From positions 49,439,162 to 49,503,161 of the forward strand of contig OY821517.1 of the NCBI GenBank assembly GCA_963682025.1: a stretch of 64,000 nt of DNA. Reading direction: 5' to 3'. The first letter of the stretch is position 1; each line of letters starts with the position of its first letter. Under the pieces are notes generated by a model. The model ran no database searches. It saw nothing but the letters and a program-made list of their open reading frames with translations, and was not told the origin of the DNA. The position numbers and the translations under genes are program-made. This document shows, in pieces, positions 36,318-48,660 of the stretch. Source of the DNA: Cordilura impudica. Lineage: Eukaryota > Arthropoda > Insecta > Diptera > Scathophagidae.

Positions 36318-37100
36318 ACAAGTAAGAAAATCATAGTCGGTCTAGACCGACTATACGATACCCTATACCATGCGTTTAGAAACCCTTCTCATAGGCCCAA
36401 CTAACTGGACATTGAAAATAAGCAAAAACCAAATTTGAGAGGGATTTTTATTAATTTTTTTGGCTCCAGATATGAAAAAGTTCATATCGGATGCTATATC
36501 TATAAAGGGACTAGGTCCAAAAATGGACCGATCCTGATCATGTTTGGTAAAGTCTCTTGTATTTTGCAAAAATATATACAAACAAAATTTGAGAAGAATC
36601 AGTGCAATATTTTTGTTTTTTAATAGATTTAAGTGAAGATCGGGAAGCAGCTCTATATGGGGTCAAAGGGATCATTTTTGGACTACTCATTAGTGGATGT
36701 AATGAACGCATACAAACCCAATTTGAGTAAGATCTATATGACAATTTGGATCTTATGGCAATTTATGTCGATTTCATATGGGTAATTTGTATGGGGGCTA
36801 GGTCTGAACATGGACCGATTCTCACCAATTTCAATAGCGTTCATCCCATGGCCGATAAAAGCTTATATACCAAATTTCGTCAAAATATATTCATATTTGC
36901 GACCTGCAGTTTGATTACAAGCTTTACATGGACACACAGACGGACGGACGGACGGACGGACATTGTTAAATCAACTCAGAAAGTGATTCTGATTCGATCG
37001 GTATAATTAAAGATGGGTCTAGGTCAAATATTTTTGGTTGTTACAAACAGCAGCACAAAGTCATTATACCCAAACCACATAGTGGTATAGGGTATAAAAA
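36318..37100 (+). repeat. mini-me-like repeat F (tandem left)
   Basis: ACAAGTAAGAAAATCATAG, perfect palindrome AGTCGGTCTAGACCGACT, CGGACGGACGGACGGACGG microsatellite, and end GGTATAGGGTATAAAAA. Nearly identical to copy G, which follows after 3 bp. Confidence 0.93.
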
Positions 37101-37103
37101 TTA

Positions 37104-37898
37104 ACAAGTAAGAAAATTATAGTCGGTCTAGACCGACTATATGATACCCTATACCATGGTTTAGAGACCCTATCTTTCGGTCCAACTACTTCGATATAGA
37201 AAATAAGCATAAACCAAATTTGAGTGGGATTTTTATTAATTTTTTTGGCTGCAGATATGAAAAAGTTCATATCGGATGCTATATCTATAAAGGGACTAGG
37301 TCCAAAAATGGACCGATCCTGATCATGTTTGGTAAAGTCTCTTGTATTTTGCAAAAATATGTACAAACAAAATTTGAGAAGAATCAGTGCAATATTTTTG
37401 TTTTTTAATAGATTTAAGTGAAGATCGGGAAGCAGCTCTATATGGGGCCAAAGGGATCATTTTTGGACTACTCATTAGTGGATGTAATGAACGCATACAA
37501 ACCCAATTTGAGTAAGATCTATATGACAATTTGGATCTTATGGCAATTTATGTCGATTTCATATGGGTAATTTGTATGGGGGCTAGGTCTGAACATGGAC
37601 CGATTCTGACCAGTTTCAATAGCGTTCATCCCATGGCCGATAAAAGCTTATATACCAAATTTCATCAAAATATATTCATATTTGCGACCTGCAGTTTGAT
37701 TACAAGCTTTACATGGACACACAGACGGACGGACGGACGGACGGACGGACGGACGGACATTGTTAGATCAACTCAGAAAGTGATTCTGATTCGATCGGTA
37801 TAATTAAAGATGGGTCTAGGTCAAATATTTTTGGTTGTTACAAACAGCAGCACAAAGTCATTATACCCAAACCACATAGTGGTATAGGGTATAAAAAT
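37104..37898 (+). repeat. mini-me-like repeat G (tandem right)
   Basis: Same layout as F with a longer GGAC run (about 7 units). Head-to-tail with F. Confidence 0.93.
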
Positions 37899-38975
37899 TA
37901 ATAACTAAAAATTTAAATTTAGAAATTAAAAATTAAGAATTAAAAATTAAATATTAAATACTAAAAATTAAATATTAAAAGTTTAAATATTTCGTTTCTT
38001 ACCTGTTATTATAATGTATTTTTTTTTTTTTGTATTAAATATAATGCAGATAAAAATAAAAAATAATTCAGATAAAAATATTTTAAAATTAGCTTATTTT
38101 TAATAATAATACTTTTTAGCCAAGAATCATTTGAATTTTGGTATTCGAAATTAATGTTTCAGTATCGGCCAAAGCTTAAAAGTGGTAGCCGTACTCAACA
38201 TTGGGTGTAATATAGAGTTTAAGACTCAGGTGGAGGGTATCAAAAAATTCGGCACAGCTGAATTTAACACTCTTACTTGTTTTTACTTAGAAAAATTACT
38301 AAGATTTATTTCGGTAAGAATTTTTTCAAAAAATGGAAAACTTATACATATTAAAGAAAGTAATTTAATGCTTTTTAAAAATTCATTTACTTGGCAAAAT
38401 TAATATTTTTTTTTAATTCAAATAACAAAAATGAAAAAAAAAAATTAACGCAGAAGTGCTCTTAGTGAAAATAAGTTAATCAGTTTTTAAATATTCTTTA
38501 CTCTCCATTCGCGGTAATTTGGTGCGACTTTCTATAGTCAGTGCCATAACATCATCTCTATTCTCATCGTGAAACAGTGGTAAGCAGTTGTGCACATCGT
38601 TCAGTTCCTTGAATGTGTGATGGAATTTCTGGGTAATTCAGTGGTGCAGTCGAAGTTAATTGAATGCTTCTTATAAACCCTTAGTTAAGTTGGGTCATAC
38701 AGCTGGTCACGATAATGCAAAATTTTTTTATGGCTCTTTCGCGTACAGTTTTTTGTCATCAAAAAGCATTTTTAATAAAATGTTTTCGGGATGAGCGAAA
38801 AATGCGTTATTTTGGATTGATATATTTACAATTCCTCGTAGGTCTTGCTTTTTACCACAAGTTGACCGTATAAATTTATAAAAACAAGTGAGCTGCCATA
38901 TATAACTGAGTTATAGAACTTAACATTAAAGTACATTGGCACAAAAACTTTCATAATGTAATATGTTAAAATTAT
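37899..38975. other. AT-rich intergenic DNA
   Basis: Low-complexity AAATTAAA-type sequence. At 38160-38285 is a fragment ending GGAGGGTATCAAAAAATTCGG, ACTCTTACTTGTTTT, typical of dispersed fly repeats. No gene. Confidence 0.4.
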
Positions 38976-38979
38976 TAAA

Positions 38980-40180
38980 TTTCTTGACAGTGAAAAGTCT
39001 GCTGGGTTTTTTTAACCAACGAGAGTGAACTATTTGTCCCGGTTTCTTGGAGACTTAAACCTTCCGACACAACGTTGACCATTAGATAAATGTTTTTCAT
39101 ATTCAGTTTCCATTCCTGGAGGCAAATTTTCCAACGAAATCGGAAGTTATTCGCAGGTTTCAATTAATTTACTAAGAGTCCCGTGGTCCACTTGCAGCAG
39201 ACATTTCCAAAGCATTAAAGAGATGGCGAAAGGGAAGTTAATTAACCCTTCGGTTAGCGAGAAGGTCCCTGGGAACCTTTTTCATTTTCAAACTGAAATT
39301 ACTCCTATTTGGGCCAGGGCAAGGTACCCCAAATGTTATCCTGTTTTCCAAGAGAATCGTTTAAAAATCGTTTAATTCAAGGTGATACGCCCAATAGTTT
39401 AGTTTTTGTTGAGGTTTAAAGGTGAGTAGTACGGGAATGCATGACAAGGTCCGTAGGGACCTTGTACTGAAATTACAAGAAATCATTAAGACTTAAACTT
39501 TATTTTGGCTTCTTTTTAGCTGTTTTATTGTTTGAACACATTTTAAACGAGTTCTTCGAATTTAACATTTGTTTTATTACCTTCTAATACTAATCTCTAT
39601 TTACGCGGATGTTCAAGCTAGAACACAAGTAGGCAACGAAAAGGGTATAAATGTGGTTATAGTTTCGTAAGCAGTATGTTAGTATAAAAAAAAAATAAAT
39701 ATTTTAATTTATTTATCGACACATTAATCAATAAACAATAATAAAATAACAAAACAAAAATTTTAAAATGTCTTTTTCATAGAAAATGTCATATCAACAA
39801 AAATAGGTCCCTACGGACCTTGTCATGCGTTTAAGGGTACCAGAAGTGTTGCTAGACGGAGAGTTAAAATGCAATGCAATGATTTCTCCAATAAAATTTC
39901 AAACCTTCAATTATATTATTTCATCGCAGCAAATCCCTATTAAGTTGGTAAGAGATAGATTTTTTTCCTGGAAGAACTCGCATAGTTTAATTTGTATTGT
40001 ATTGGCGTCTTTAGCGTCAACTTTAATATGACCCAACAATTTGCTTTCCGGCTCTTTAAGAATCACTATATGGGATTCTTTCTTAAGTTCCGGATGGTAT
40101 TTTCCACTTATTTCTTTCCTTGTTAGTGCTTTATTTTTTCTGCCATCAAAAGAAAATGAATTGTTATGCTGCATTCAACG
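38980..40180 (-). pseudogene. Relic of an uncharacterised transposase-like gene
   Basis: Frame 40174-39911 (SFSFDGRKNKAL, SHIVILKEPESKLLGHI, LIGICCDEII) continues through frameshifts to 39868. After the miniature element at 39242-39863 it resumes as LPFRHLFNALE, SGPRDS and further broken pieces to about 38980. I recall this protein type from repetitive arthropod gene families, probably transposase-derived, but cannot name the superfamily. Non-functional. Confidence 0.55.
39242..39863. mobile_element. TTAA-flanked miniature element (piggyBac-like candidate)
   Basis: Inserted in the transposase relic and flanked by TTAA (39238-39241 and 39864-39867). Ends share CCCTT, 11 differing bases, AAGGTCC and then a short palindromic GGTCCSTRGGGACC. 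The right CCCTT lies 26 bp inside the TTAA. An internal GACAAGGTCCGTAGGGACC copy lies at about 39441. Non-coding, about 620 bp. Confidence 0.6.
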
Positions 40181-41315
40181 AACCGACTCCCCGCTTGACA
40201 ATTTTTCGCGAGCTACTTTAGATTTATCCATAACAAATGGTTCCCCATTTTCATCTTTAAAACAAATGTCTTTAAATAAAGCCGTAGCTAAACAGGAAGC
40301 AACCCTATCAGAAATTTCGCATGTATCGCACGTCATAGGAAAATTTAAGGCATCGTACCTTATATACTACATGTTGCAAATGAACAACTAAAGAAAATTA
40401 AACATACAAAAATTTAAAAGCCAAAAGTCGCGCCGTAAAAATACATAACAATTTACGCGGCAACTTTAAAAGAGAATTGAAAATTTATTTAGAAAGATTA
40501 TATTGAAAACTAACAATTGTTCAATGGAATTTGTTGTTGTTTTTTTTTTTTAAGATAAGACTGAAAATCCCAGTATTATTAAAAAACAAACAAATTAAAA
40601 CTGATTAAATTTATAATAAAAATTAATACTTTATTCAAGTTTAAACAATGGAAGGAAAAATTTATTATGAAGGTACTAAGTGGATATAAGAGGATTGTGA
40701 TGTGTTTTGATAATGACAAATTAAACATCAATAATATTAAAACTATTAAAAGATTTTATTAAACTTAAAGCAATAGTAAAAAACTAGAAACTAAATAAAA
40801 TAAAATTGTTTTTTTTATAGTATAAATTAAATGAAATAAGAATAAACTTAAAAAGCTGCAGTGGAAATTATAATATTTTTGAAAACACTTTTTAATAAAA
40901 AAAAAGTAAGTAGACCTTGTTGTTACCCATTTTAGTGGATCTTTGTTAAACTTTATAACTAAAAAAAAAATTAAGTAATTCATTGTTTCGACTATTAAAA
41001 AAAATTAAAAAAAAAAAAAAACAATTGCCTTTGAAATTTGAATCAAGTAGATAGTGATACTAATTTATCATAACACAAACAAAGGCCATAAATTAAGAAA
41101 AAAAAGTTTAAATAATTTCACTTAAATACGAAAAGTTAAATTATTTACAATTATATTAATAAATTTACATATATTTCAAGCTGTTTTATATTTAACGAAT
41201 TCTGTGTGTTGATATTAAAAAGGTGCTTAATATTTGTAGGTTTATAATTTTGATTATAATATGCAAGTTAATTTACAATGTATAAATTTCAGTATTATTG
41301 TTGTTGTTTGTTATG
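40181..41315. other. AT-rich DNA and LysM-gene 3' flank
   Basis: Long A/T runs with no convincing coding sequence. The part adjoining 41316 should hold the 3' UTR of the LysM-domain gene. Confidence 0.4.
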
Positions 41316-44300
41316 CTACAATTCGAAAAAGTCGTCTTGTTGTTTTTCTATTTTCTTCAGAGAGTTCTGAACCTTTCTCAGCTGTGTTGTATTCAACAAT
41401 TGGGCGGTGTCACAGTTACTGCCAGTGGAACTGTGACGTATGTGATGGGGTTGCTGATTCTGTTCATTCTTATAGGAATTGTCAAGATTATTGTTGCGTC
41501 TTCGAGATACAACATCAGTGGCAACAAATAGATCGTTATCATTCCGATTAGAGATCGACCTGAAAATAAGTAATGAAAATAATATATATATTTATATATA
41601 AAAATTATAAACATTAATTTACATTCTTTTGGGTTATAAATTTAATATTAAATTTTTGTCCTTGTTGACAATAAGAATTACAAAAGTTCTTATGATTAAG
41701 ATTTATTTTTTTATACTTACTCTTTTGACTTTTCCACATATTTGCGGGATTCTGAAATTGTATTATCGATTTTATTTAAAAATTCATTAATGCTGCGTCG
41801 ACTCTCTTCTTCTGGCGTCATAACCGCGGCTACTGAATCCAAAGATTTACTCTGTTTATTATTGCCGTTGCTACAACAGCTGAGCATTGTAACATCATCT
41901 TCATTACCTTGCCCTAATAGTTCGCCAGCTATAGAGTAGGGTCGCGTAGGCAATGCTGCAGGACGTGGATTACTGTCGGTAGACATCGACGAAGACGAGG
42001 CAGAATTGGATGACATAGTTGATGATGAGGTACATTGTAAAGGATCTCCACCATTTTCTAAGACCATTTTTAAATCTTGTACGTTATTTTCTTCATTGGC
42101 TGCGATATTTGTTGTGGTATTTGGATAATAGGGGGAAGATTTTTCAACGGGTACCAACAGGAATTGACGTAAAAATAAACTGTCTGAGGCAAACAAACGA
42201 TTGGCTCGGCGTATTTGTTCTGTCTGTAATTACAAAATAAACAACAACAAAAAATTATAAACGAAATTTAGTGCTAATGATTTTATAATTTTTCTTTAAT
42301 AATAAGTTTATTCAGCCTGTCGTTATTTTTTTCATTAGTATTTCATTAGTATTTTATTAAGAATGTTTTGTCATCGTTGCAATTGATTGACGAGTTATTT
42401 ATTTTAAAACTCTTCTCATATCAATTTGCCCAATAATTTAATACATTATTGTATTTTTTGGCAGTTTAACCATTAACTACCCAATCAATAATGACAAAAC
42501 ATATTTTAAATGATTGTAAAATTATTTCTGATGCCGTGCATTACCAAACTATACGAACTTAACCAAAAGCGTTCCCATACTCGAAAATTTGATAAATGAG
42601 AGCGCTTGTAAATACGTTTCTCTTTTTACCAAAGTATAAAGTGTGAAAACAAATCCCTCTTACGAGAACTTACTCAGATTTCCCAAATTAAATCCGGCAA
42701 TACTTAACGATTGGCCTTGAATTTAGAATATCATTTGGCAATTTTTTTTTTTTTTTTTTAGCAATTTTTGATTTTGGAAAAAAATTTTTTTTTTTTTTTG
42801 TGATTTTTGTTTTTCGTGATTTTCGGTTTTGGCGATTTCTGATTTTTGGCGATATTTCAATTTGGCGATTTCACCCACATACATAGGTATATAATGAACT
42901 TATCAAAAGTTTCAAGACTTTCGCTTTCATAGCACTTCATATTTGTTTGTATAGGTTTCACGCCCACTAATCCTGTCCCGCCCACTTTTTCTTCTGACTA
43001 CTCACATTAATATCTGATGAAAGCTTTTCCTTTTATAGTACTCCAGTTATATGATATATATTTTCATTTTATGGACGGTGCCACGCCCACTGCTCCAATC
43101 ACGCGCATTTATGCAAAATCCCAACGCTCTCATTATTATAGTACTCCAGATATACATATGACATCTAATATTACTTTGTATGACGGGTGCCACGCTCATT
43201 GATACGATCCCGCCTATTTTTTATCCGACTACTCACGTTTTCGGCATGACTACTAACATTAATAATAGGTAACCTCTCACAAATTTCGAAAGCTCTCCCT
43301 GTCATAGTATATTATTATTTATATGTTATTAAAAATTCACTTTGTTGTATGGGAGGTGCCACGTAAGACTCTGCAAAAATTTTAGGAAGATCCAATGGTT
43401 TAGTCTCCTATAAGCGAAAACCAAACAAACATTCATACTTTCGGTTCTACTATAGATTGAAAATTAAAAATAAAAAAATATTAATTTTTTCATATTTTAA
43501 CGAAACTATAAAAAAAAACAATTGAAAATGTATCTTAGAAGAGAAATGCTTTATTTTTTCATTTAACTATGTTTATTTTTGGGTTCAGAGAGAGAGAGAG
43601 AGAGAGAGAATATTTAGTTTACTCTCATTTTACTAAATTATACCCGAAAAGTAAGGACACAAACCTATGATAAAAATACAATTTATTTATTTATAAAAAA
43701 ATGTTGAAATATTAATTGTAGTTATCTAATGTTTTGTTTAGAGCGCATTTAATATAAATACTGCTTGTTTTTGTTTGTTGGCTCGTGCTTGATTATTTGT
43801 TGATCATGATAAGCAAAATATATTTACATACTTATGAGAACAATCTGTTGTTGTTTTCTTCGGTTTTTTTTTTTTTGTTAAAAAGTTTCACCCCATTATT
43901 ATTTTTTTTTATATCTAAGGTTCTGTAGAAAACTCGTGATTCAAATCAGGTTTTACATATAATTATTCTAAAATCTTATCGGAACATTTAAATATTTAAA
44001 TTAGGTAAACGTTTTTGTTTCTTAAACAATATCCAAGTTAGTAACACATGTACTTTTTTGTCGGAACGTAGTAAAATTTACCTTTTGAGTAAAATTCCCT
44101 CGTTTCGTTGTCAATTAAATTGACGTGAAAACCTTTAATATGTATGTTTTATACTAAAAGTAAATTATCTAGAAACTCGTCTATATTTGAGGGCTCAACT
44201 ATGTGCATGGATAAAGTAATGAGCGAGAGCTTTGTAATATAAATTATTATTTTTTTCTTTTAACAGCTTACGATCAGTATTAAAAGATATTGTTAGCTTT

Positions 44301-44579
44301 CAAATATGATGATAGACGAGATTAAAAGATGAACAACCATAAAAATGAACTCATTGTTTTAACAAATGAAAAAAGAATTAAATAATCTATACTCGTACTT
44401 ACTGTGCAACCATATTTAAGAGCAATGCCCTGTAATGTGTCGGTTTTTTCAATTTCATGGCGGACCAGTGTCTCATTGTTGCGTATTTGATGATTACAGC
44501 AAGTGCTGCCGTATTTTTTTAAAGTACGTGCAGATTCACGTATTGATTGTTTTTCGTTAAACATAAATTCATCATCCAT
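41316..44579 (-). CDS. LysM and putative peptidoglycan-binding domain-containing protein
   Basis: Cytosolic LysM protein of the LYSMD1/LYSMD2 type; function in animals is poorly known. Exons on minus: 44579-44403, 42223-41721, 41559-41316; all GT-AG, phases 0 and 2; 924 nt, 307 aa. Residues 1-40 include RTLKKYGSTCCNH. The LysM domain (about 45-90) spans the first junction: HEIEKTDTLQGIALKYGCT then TEQIRRANRLFASDSLFL, RQFLLVPV. A Ser/Asn-rich disordered middle follows, then a helix (EESRRSINEFLNKIDN) and the C terminus KKIEKQQDDFFEL. No signal peptide or membrane segment, which argues against the LYSMD3/4 type. The start is the first Met after an in-frame stop. Intron 1 (2.2 kb) contains Helitron-type repeats. 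Confidence 0.9.
42685..43450 (-). repeat. Helitron-associated tandem array (LysM gene intron 1)
   Basis: Begins CGGCAATACTTAACGATTGG, matching 17743-17765, continues with TTTTTGATTTTGG repeats and four or five units with GGTGCCACGCCC, and ends CAAACAAACATTCATA, CTACTATAGATTG. Same family as 17161-18960. Confidence 0.65.
43588..43608. repeat. (AG)n microsatellite
   Basis: About ten AG units. Confidence 0.95.
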
Positions 44580-45594
44580 ATCGGGAACAATTTCATGAAA
44601 CTACATAAATATAAAAAAGAGAGAGTTAATAAAAAAAAAAGAAATCGCATGATTTTATTTATCTTAAATTATATCTATATCAACAAACACAACAATAAAC
44701 AAAACATTGAATACTGCAATAAAAAATATTAATGAAATACGTATGTATATATGAGGTCAGGAACTGCGCAGCTTTCAATTAAATCTTAATTAGAATTAGG
44801 TTTTTCTTTTAACACACCAATTCTCAAAAAAAATTTTTTTATAATTCCTCCTACTTTTTGGTTGTTTTTGTTGTTAAAATACAGCTGCTTGAAAAATTAC
44901 AGAAAATTTTTAGGCCATTCACTCTGTAAATTTCTACCAAATAACCACGGATTATCTTATTATATTTATATTTTGCACACTTTCGCCTCTAACTGACGAT
45001 TACAATGTATTATTTTATTTAATACAAATTTGTAAATAACTTTGCTGCCAAAATTGTATTATTGCATTTTAAATTTAAAACAATTAAAGCGAGAAACCAA
45101 AACAAAACCCTTTATCGAATTGAAATGAATAAATAAAATAATGACATTTGGTACAAAGAGAAAAAATCAGCTGGATAAGTTATACAAAAAATTTTACTGA
45201 AAGTGCTGCCAAGTTTTATTAGTTTTGCTTAACCATAAATATAACTGTTATATGTTTGTTGAAAAGTTAGAAATAATTGATGTCAGTTTCATTATTTGCG
45301 GTTGTTACTATTAGTATCTTTGTTTATCTTTTAGTATATTTTCTAATATATTTGACGTTTAGAAGAAGTTAAATATTCAACAGTTTGCAGCAGTTAACAA
45401 AAATAATTGTATATTGTTTTAACTTCACGTGATTGTTAATTATACGTATATTGTGTTTATATTTATTTAATTAACCAGATAGAACCAGTTAAAAGCAAAA
45501 AACAAAAAAGCAAAAATTAAAGAGAAATCAACTATTAATATAAACAAGTGTTGTGTGATTGTTGAGAAAATAATTTTTTTATATGTTAAACTTA
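44580..45594. promoter_or_regulatory. Divergent intergenic region between two start codons
   Basis: About 1 kb separates the minus-strand LysM start (44579) from a plus-strand start (45595). It should hold both 5' UTRs and promoters. I see no clear TATA box. The plus-side leader is A-rich with few ATGs. Confidence 0.45.
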
Positions 45595-45651
45595 TGGCGT
45601 CTACAAATTATAAACAGGTTGGAGATACATGTACCGATTTCAAAATAACGG
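45595..45651 (+). CDS. Probable first coding exon of an unidentified gene
   Basis: ATG GCG TCT opens 19 codons (MASTNYKQVGDTCTDFKIT) ending exactly at a consensus donor ACG|GTAAGT. A good start context and perfect donor suggest a genuine 5' exon divergent from the LysM gene. I cannot identify the product or find a second exon in the window; the intron would be at least 18 kb of transposon-rich DNA. Confidence 0.5.
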
Positions 45652-46199
45652 TAAGTGTTTATTGTACCATTATTAGAAGAATCAATTTTTTAAGCATTTT
45701 ATAATTAAACTTTATGTCTAACTAATACTACAACTGGTCTCTGCAGTGTCTAATTAGTATTGTTTTTTAAAGTTTACTTTTTGATTAATGCTCCAGTTCA
45801 TTATCCTGCGGCACATCTACTCGTCTAAGGCCGAGCGGATTGTGAGGTAGAAGATTTAGTTTGCGTTTAAAAGACTTGTTGCTTGCTTGTAGTGATATTT
45901 AGGTCTCGTTGTATGTGATCAGTTCTTGAATTTTGGGATAGTTTCTATTACTGTATTTTTGGCACAACCCCAAAAGGACACTACAATGTAACCGCACTGG
46001 TTTTAGTGAGATTTTGTAGATCCTTAGTTTGTACTCTGTTCATTATTTTGAGTTTCTGTTCATTTTAGTTTCCTATATTTAATGTCTAATTATTTTCTCT
46101 TCTTTTTAACGCGTTCTTTCCAGTTTAGCTTACGATCTCTAGATCTTTAAATTAGCCATCAATAGCTTACTGTACCTTTTCATTGTTGGCAAATCTTTT

Positions 46200-46815
46200 A
46201 CAACTGAGCCATTTTTTCAAGTTTGGCAAATACGGAATTTGGCCATAGCAATAGTTCATGTGTGAACTGATGAAATAAGACTTTCTTTTTCGCCAAACGT
46301 AAGCGTTTTTCTTTAATATCGCTGCAATAAGTTTACATTATACTTGCCTTTGATTGTTTTCCCTTTTTGAAGAGGGAACTGTCTTTGACTTCTTCGGACA
46401 CAAATCTCCCATTTCAGACTGTTCCATGCCTCATCCATGGTTACGAATCGCCGCAAAGACTCGGCTTTATTTAGGTGAAACGTCGCCAAACACTATTGAA
46501 ATTCTTCACGACGCTGTTTTTGGTCTATTGTTGGCAAAAGCGGCATCCATCTTGCGGAAAGCTTCCTCATTTCCAAATTTTCGGTCAATATGCAATGTAT
46601 AGCACTATTTTAAAGTGCTATACATCAGCCCACGATCATCCCATACCATTTTATGGATTTTCTTAACTACGATGTTCGTCTTGGCAGCTTGTACGGCCTC
46701 GTTTAAACTCTGCCACCCAATATTTTAAAGGTGTAAACGTGGGAGCAGACTTCCCCAGAGTAGAATTTAGCTCGGCTTTGATATTGGTTGGACTGAAACC
46801 TTTGAAATGAAAGTT
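46200..46815 (-). pseudogene. mariner transposase relic
   Basis: On minus: PTFTPLKYWVAEFKRGRTSC, QDEHR, then a gap in frame, KKIHKMVWDDRG, RRFVTMDEAW, KKSKTV, KGKYNVNLLQ and a damaged LAKKKVLFH-type segment. This is the mariner order (HTH linker, then the first Asp region MDE.W). Several frameshifts and the second catalytic region decayed. No intact ends found. Confidence 0.75.
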
Positions 46816-47157
46816 TTAAATCACATAACGGTGAGCCCCTTTTTCCACAGGCAAATTTTACACAAATTTTAGTTTCGAAACTCTTTCATTTGTTGGCAAG
46901 AAGGTGAAGGGAAGAGAAATGGAAAATTTCGTATACGGAGTTTGTCGTGCTCGCAAATTCTTCTTTACTCTTTTCGTTGAAGAAATTTTTTGACATTTTG
47001 CTTTGCTTCACATTCGTTGTAGTCAGTTATACTTTTAAAACAATTTCAACTTTATAAACATTTAGTGTGATAAATAACAATTGAAAAATTAAAAATTAAA
47101 GGAGAAAAGGGGACTGACCAATTTCTCACTGAGATCGTTTACTTTTGGCGACTCAAA

Positions 47158-48660
47158 AAAAAAAAAAATCATGTGAGTCCGATCACAAGGGACATGTGTA
47201 AACATCTAATAATTAAAGAAAACATCAACATCATATTTTCCAGTGCATAAAAAATAAGTCGATTATGCTGTTTTCTGAAATTCAATTGATGTTTTCTGAA
47301 ATGCAATTGATGCTTTTTGAAATTCTATTGATGTTTTCTGAAATTCTATTTACGTTTTCTGAAATTCAAATGATGTTTTCTGAAACTCGAATGATGTTTT
47401 CTGAAATTATATTGATGTTTTCTCAAATTCTATTGATGTTTTCTGAAATTCAATTGATGTTTTCTGAAACTCGAATGATGTTTTCTGAAATTATATTGAT
47501 GTTTTCTGAAATTCTATTTATGTTTTCTGAAATTATATTGATGTTTTCTGAAATTCTATTTATGTTTTCTGAAATTCAATTGATGTTTTCTGAAACACGA
47601 ATGATGTTTTCTGAAATTCAAGTGATGTTTTCTGAAACTCGAATGATGTTTTTTGAAATTCTATTTATGTTTTCTGAAATTCAATTGATGTTTTCTGAAA
47701 TTCTATTGATGTTTTCTGAAATTCTATTTACGTTTTCTGAAATTCAAATGATGTTTTCTGAAACTCGAATGATGTTTTCTGAAATTATATTGATGTTTTC
47801 TGAAATTCTATTTATGTTTTCTGAAATTCAAGTGATGTTTTCTGAAATTCTATTTATGTTTTCTGAAATTCAATTGATGTTTTCTGAAATTATATTGATG
47901 TTTTCTGAAATTCTATTTATGTTTTCTGAAATTCAAATGATGTTTTCTGAAATTATATTGATGGTTTCTGAAATACAATTGATATTTTCTGAAATTCTAT
48001 TGATGCTTTCTGAAATTCAAATGATGTTTTCTGAAACTCGAATGATGGTTTCTGAAATTATATTGATGTTTTCTGAAATTCTATTTATGTTTTTTGAAAT
48101 TCAAATGATGTTTTCTGAAATTATATTGATGGTTTCTGAAATACAATTGATGTTTTCTGAAATTCTATTGATGTTTTCTGAAATTCAATTGATGTTTTCT
48201 GAAACTCGAATGATGTTTTCTGAAATTATATTGTGTTTTCTGAAATTCTATTTATGTTTTCTGAAATTCAAGTGATGTTTTCTGAAATTCTATTGATGTT
48301 TTCTGAAATTCAATTGATGTTTTCTGAAACCCGAATGATGTTTTCTGAAATTATATTGATGTTTTCTGAAATTCTATTTATGTTTTCTGAAATTCAAATG
48401 ATGTTTTCTGAAATTATATTGATGGTTTCTGAAATACAACTGATGTTTTCTGAAATACAATCGATGTTTTTTGAAAGACAATTGGAAAATGTTTAGAAAA
48501 GAACATATCATAATTTTTTCACAAATACAATCAGATAAAGTCACACCGATTTACGCTTCAGCTCACACCGATGTGTTACGCTGTTTTTGTGAGTGTATTG
48601 TGAAATAGAAATTTAGCCCCCTGCACGTATAGATGTGTACACATCAAAAAAAAAAAAAAA
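47158..48660 (-). repeat. Element X copy carrying a 21-bp minisatellite
   Basis: Left edge ATCATGTGAGTCCGATCACA and TGTGTAAACATCTAAT; right edge CATAATTTTTTCACAAATACAATC, AGTCACACCGATTTACGC and ACGTATAGATGTGTACACATC. These flanks match, reversed, the edges of the 51305-55395 copy. The interior is replaced by the minisatellite 47265-48485. Confidence 0.7.
47265..48485 (+). repeat. 21-bp minisatellite, about 58 units
   Basis: Unit GATGTTTTCTGAAATTCTATT (quoted as a 21-mer with variants; the core is ATGTTTTCTGAAAT). Higher-order alternation of variants (TTC TAT, TTC AAT, CTC GAA, TTA TAT). The plus frame is open for 336 codons as a 7-residue repeat MFSEIL(L/F). A 1-bp loss near 48232 shifts frame and the next 87 codons continue in another frame. 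No start context, promoter or domain indicates a real gene. Confidence 0.93.

Noticed and set aside
35830..36321. 163-codon Phe-rich minus-strand frame, and the similar 53810-54142 frame
   Set aside because: Pure translation of A-rich simple arrays; no start context and composition fully explained by the repeat.
36746..37006. Recurring 60-125 codon frames (MGARSEHGPILTNFNS type) at many places as possible small genes
   Set aside because: They all lie inside mini-me-like repeats and recur because the DNA is repeated. Frames start and stop differently between copies and include the GTCY microsatellite.
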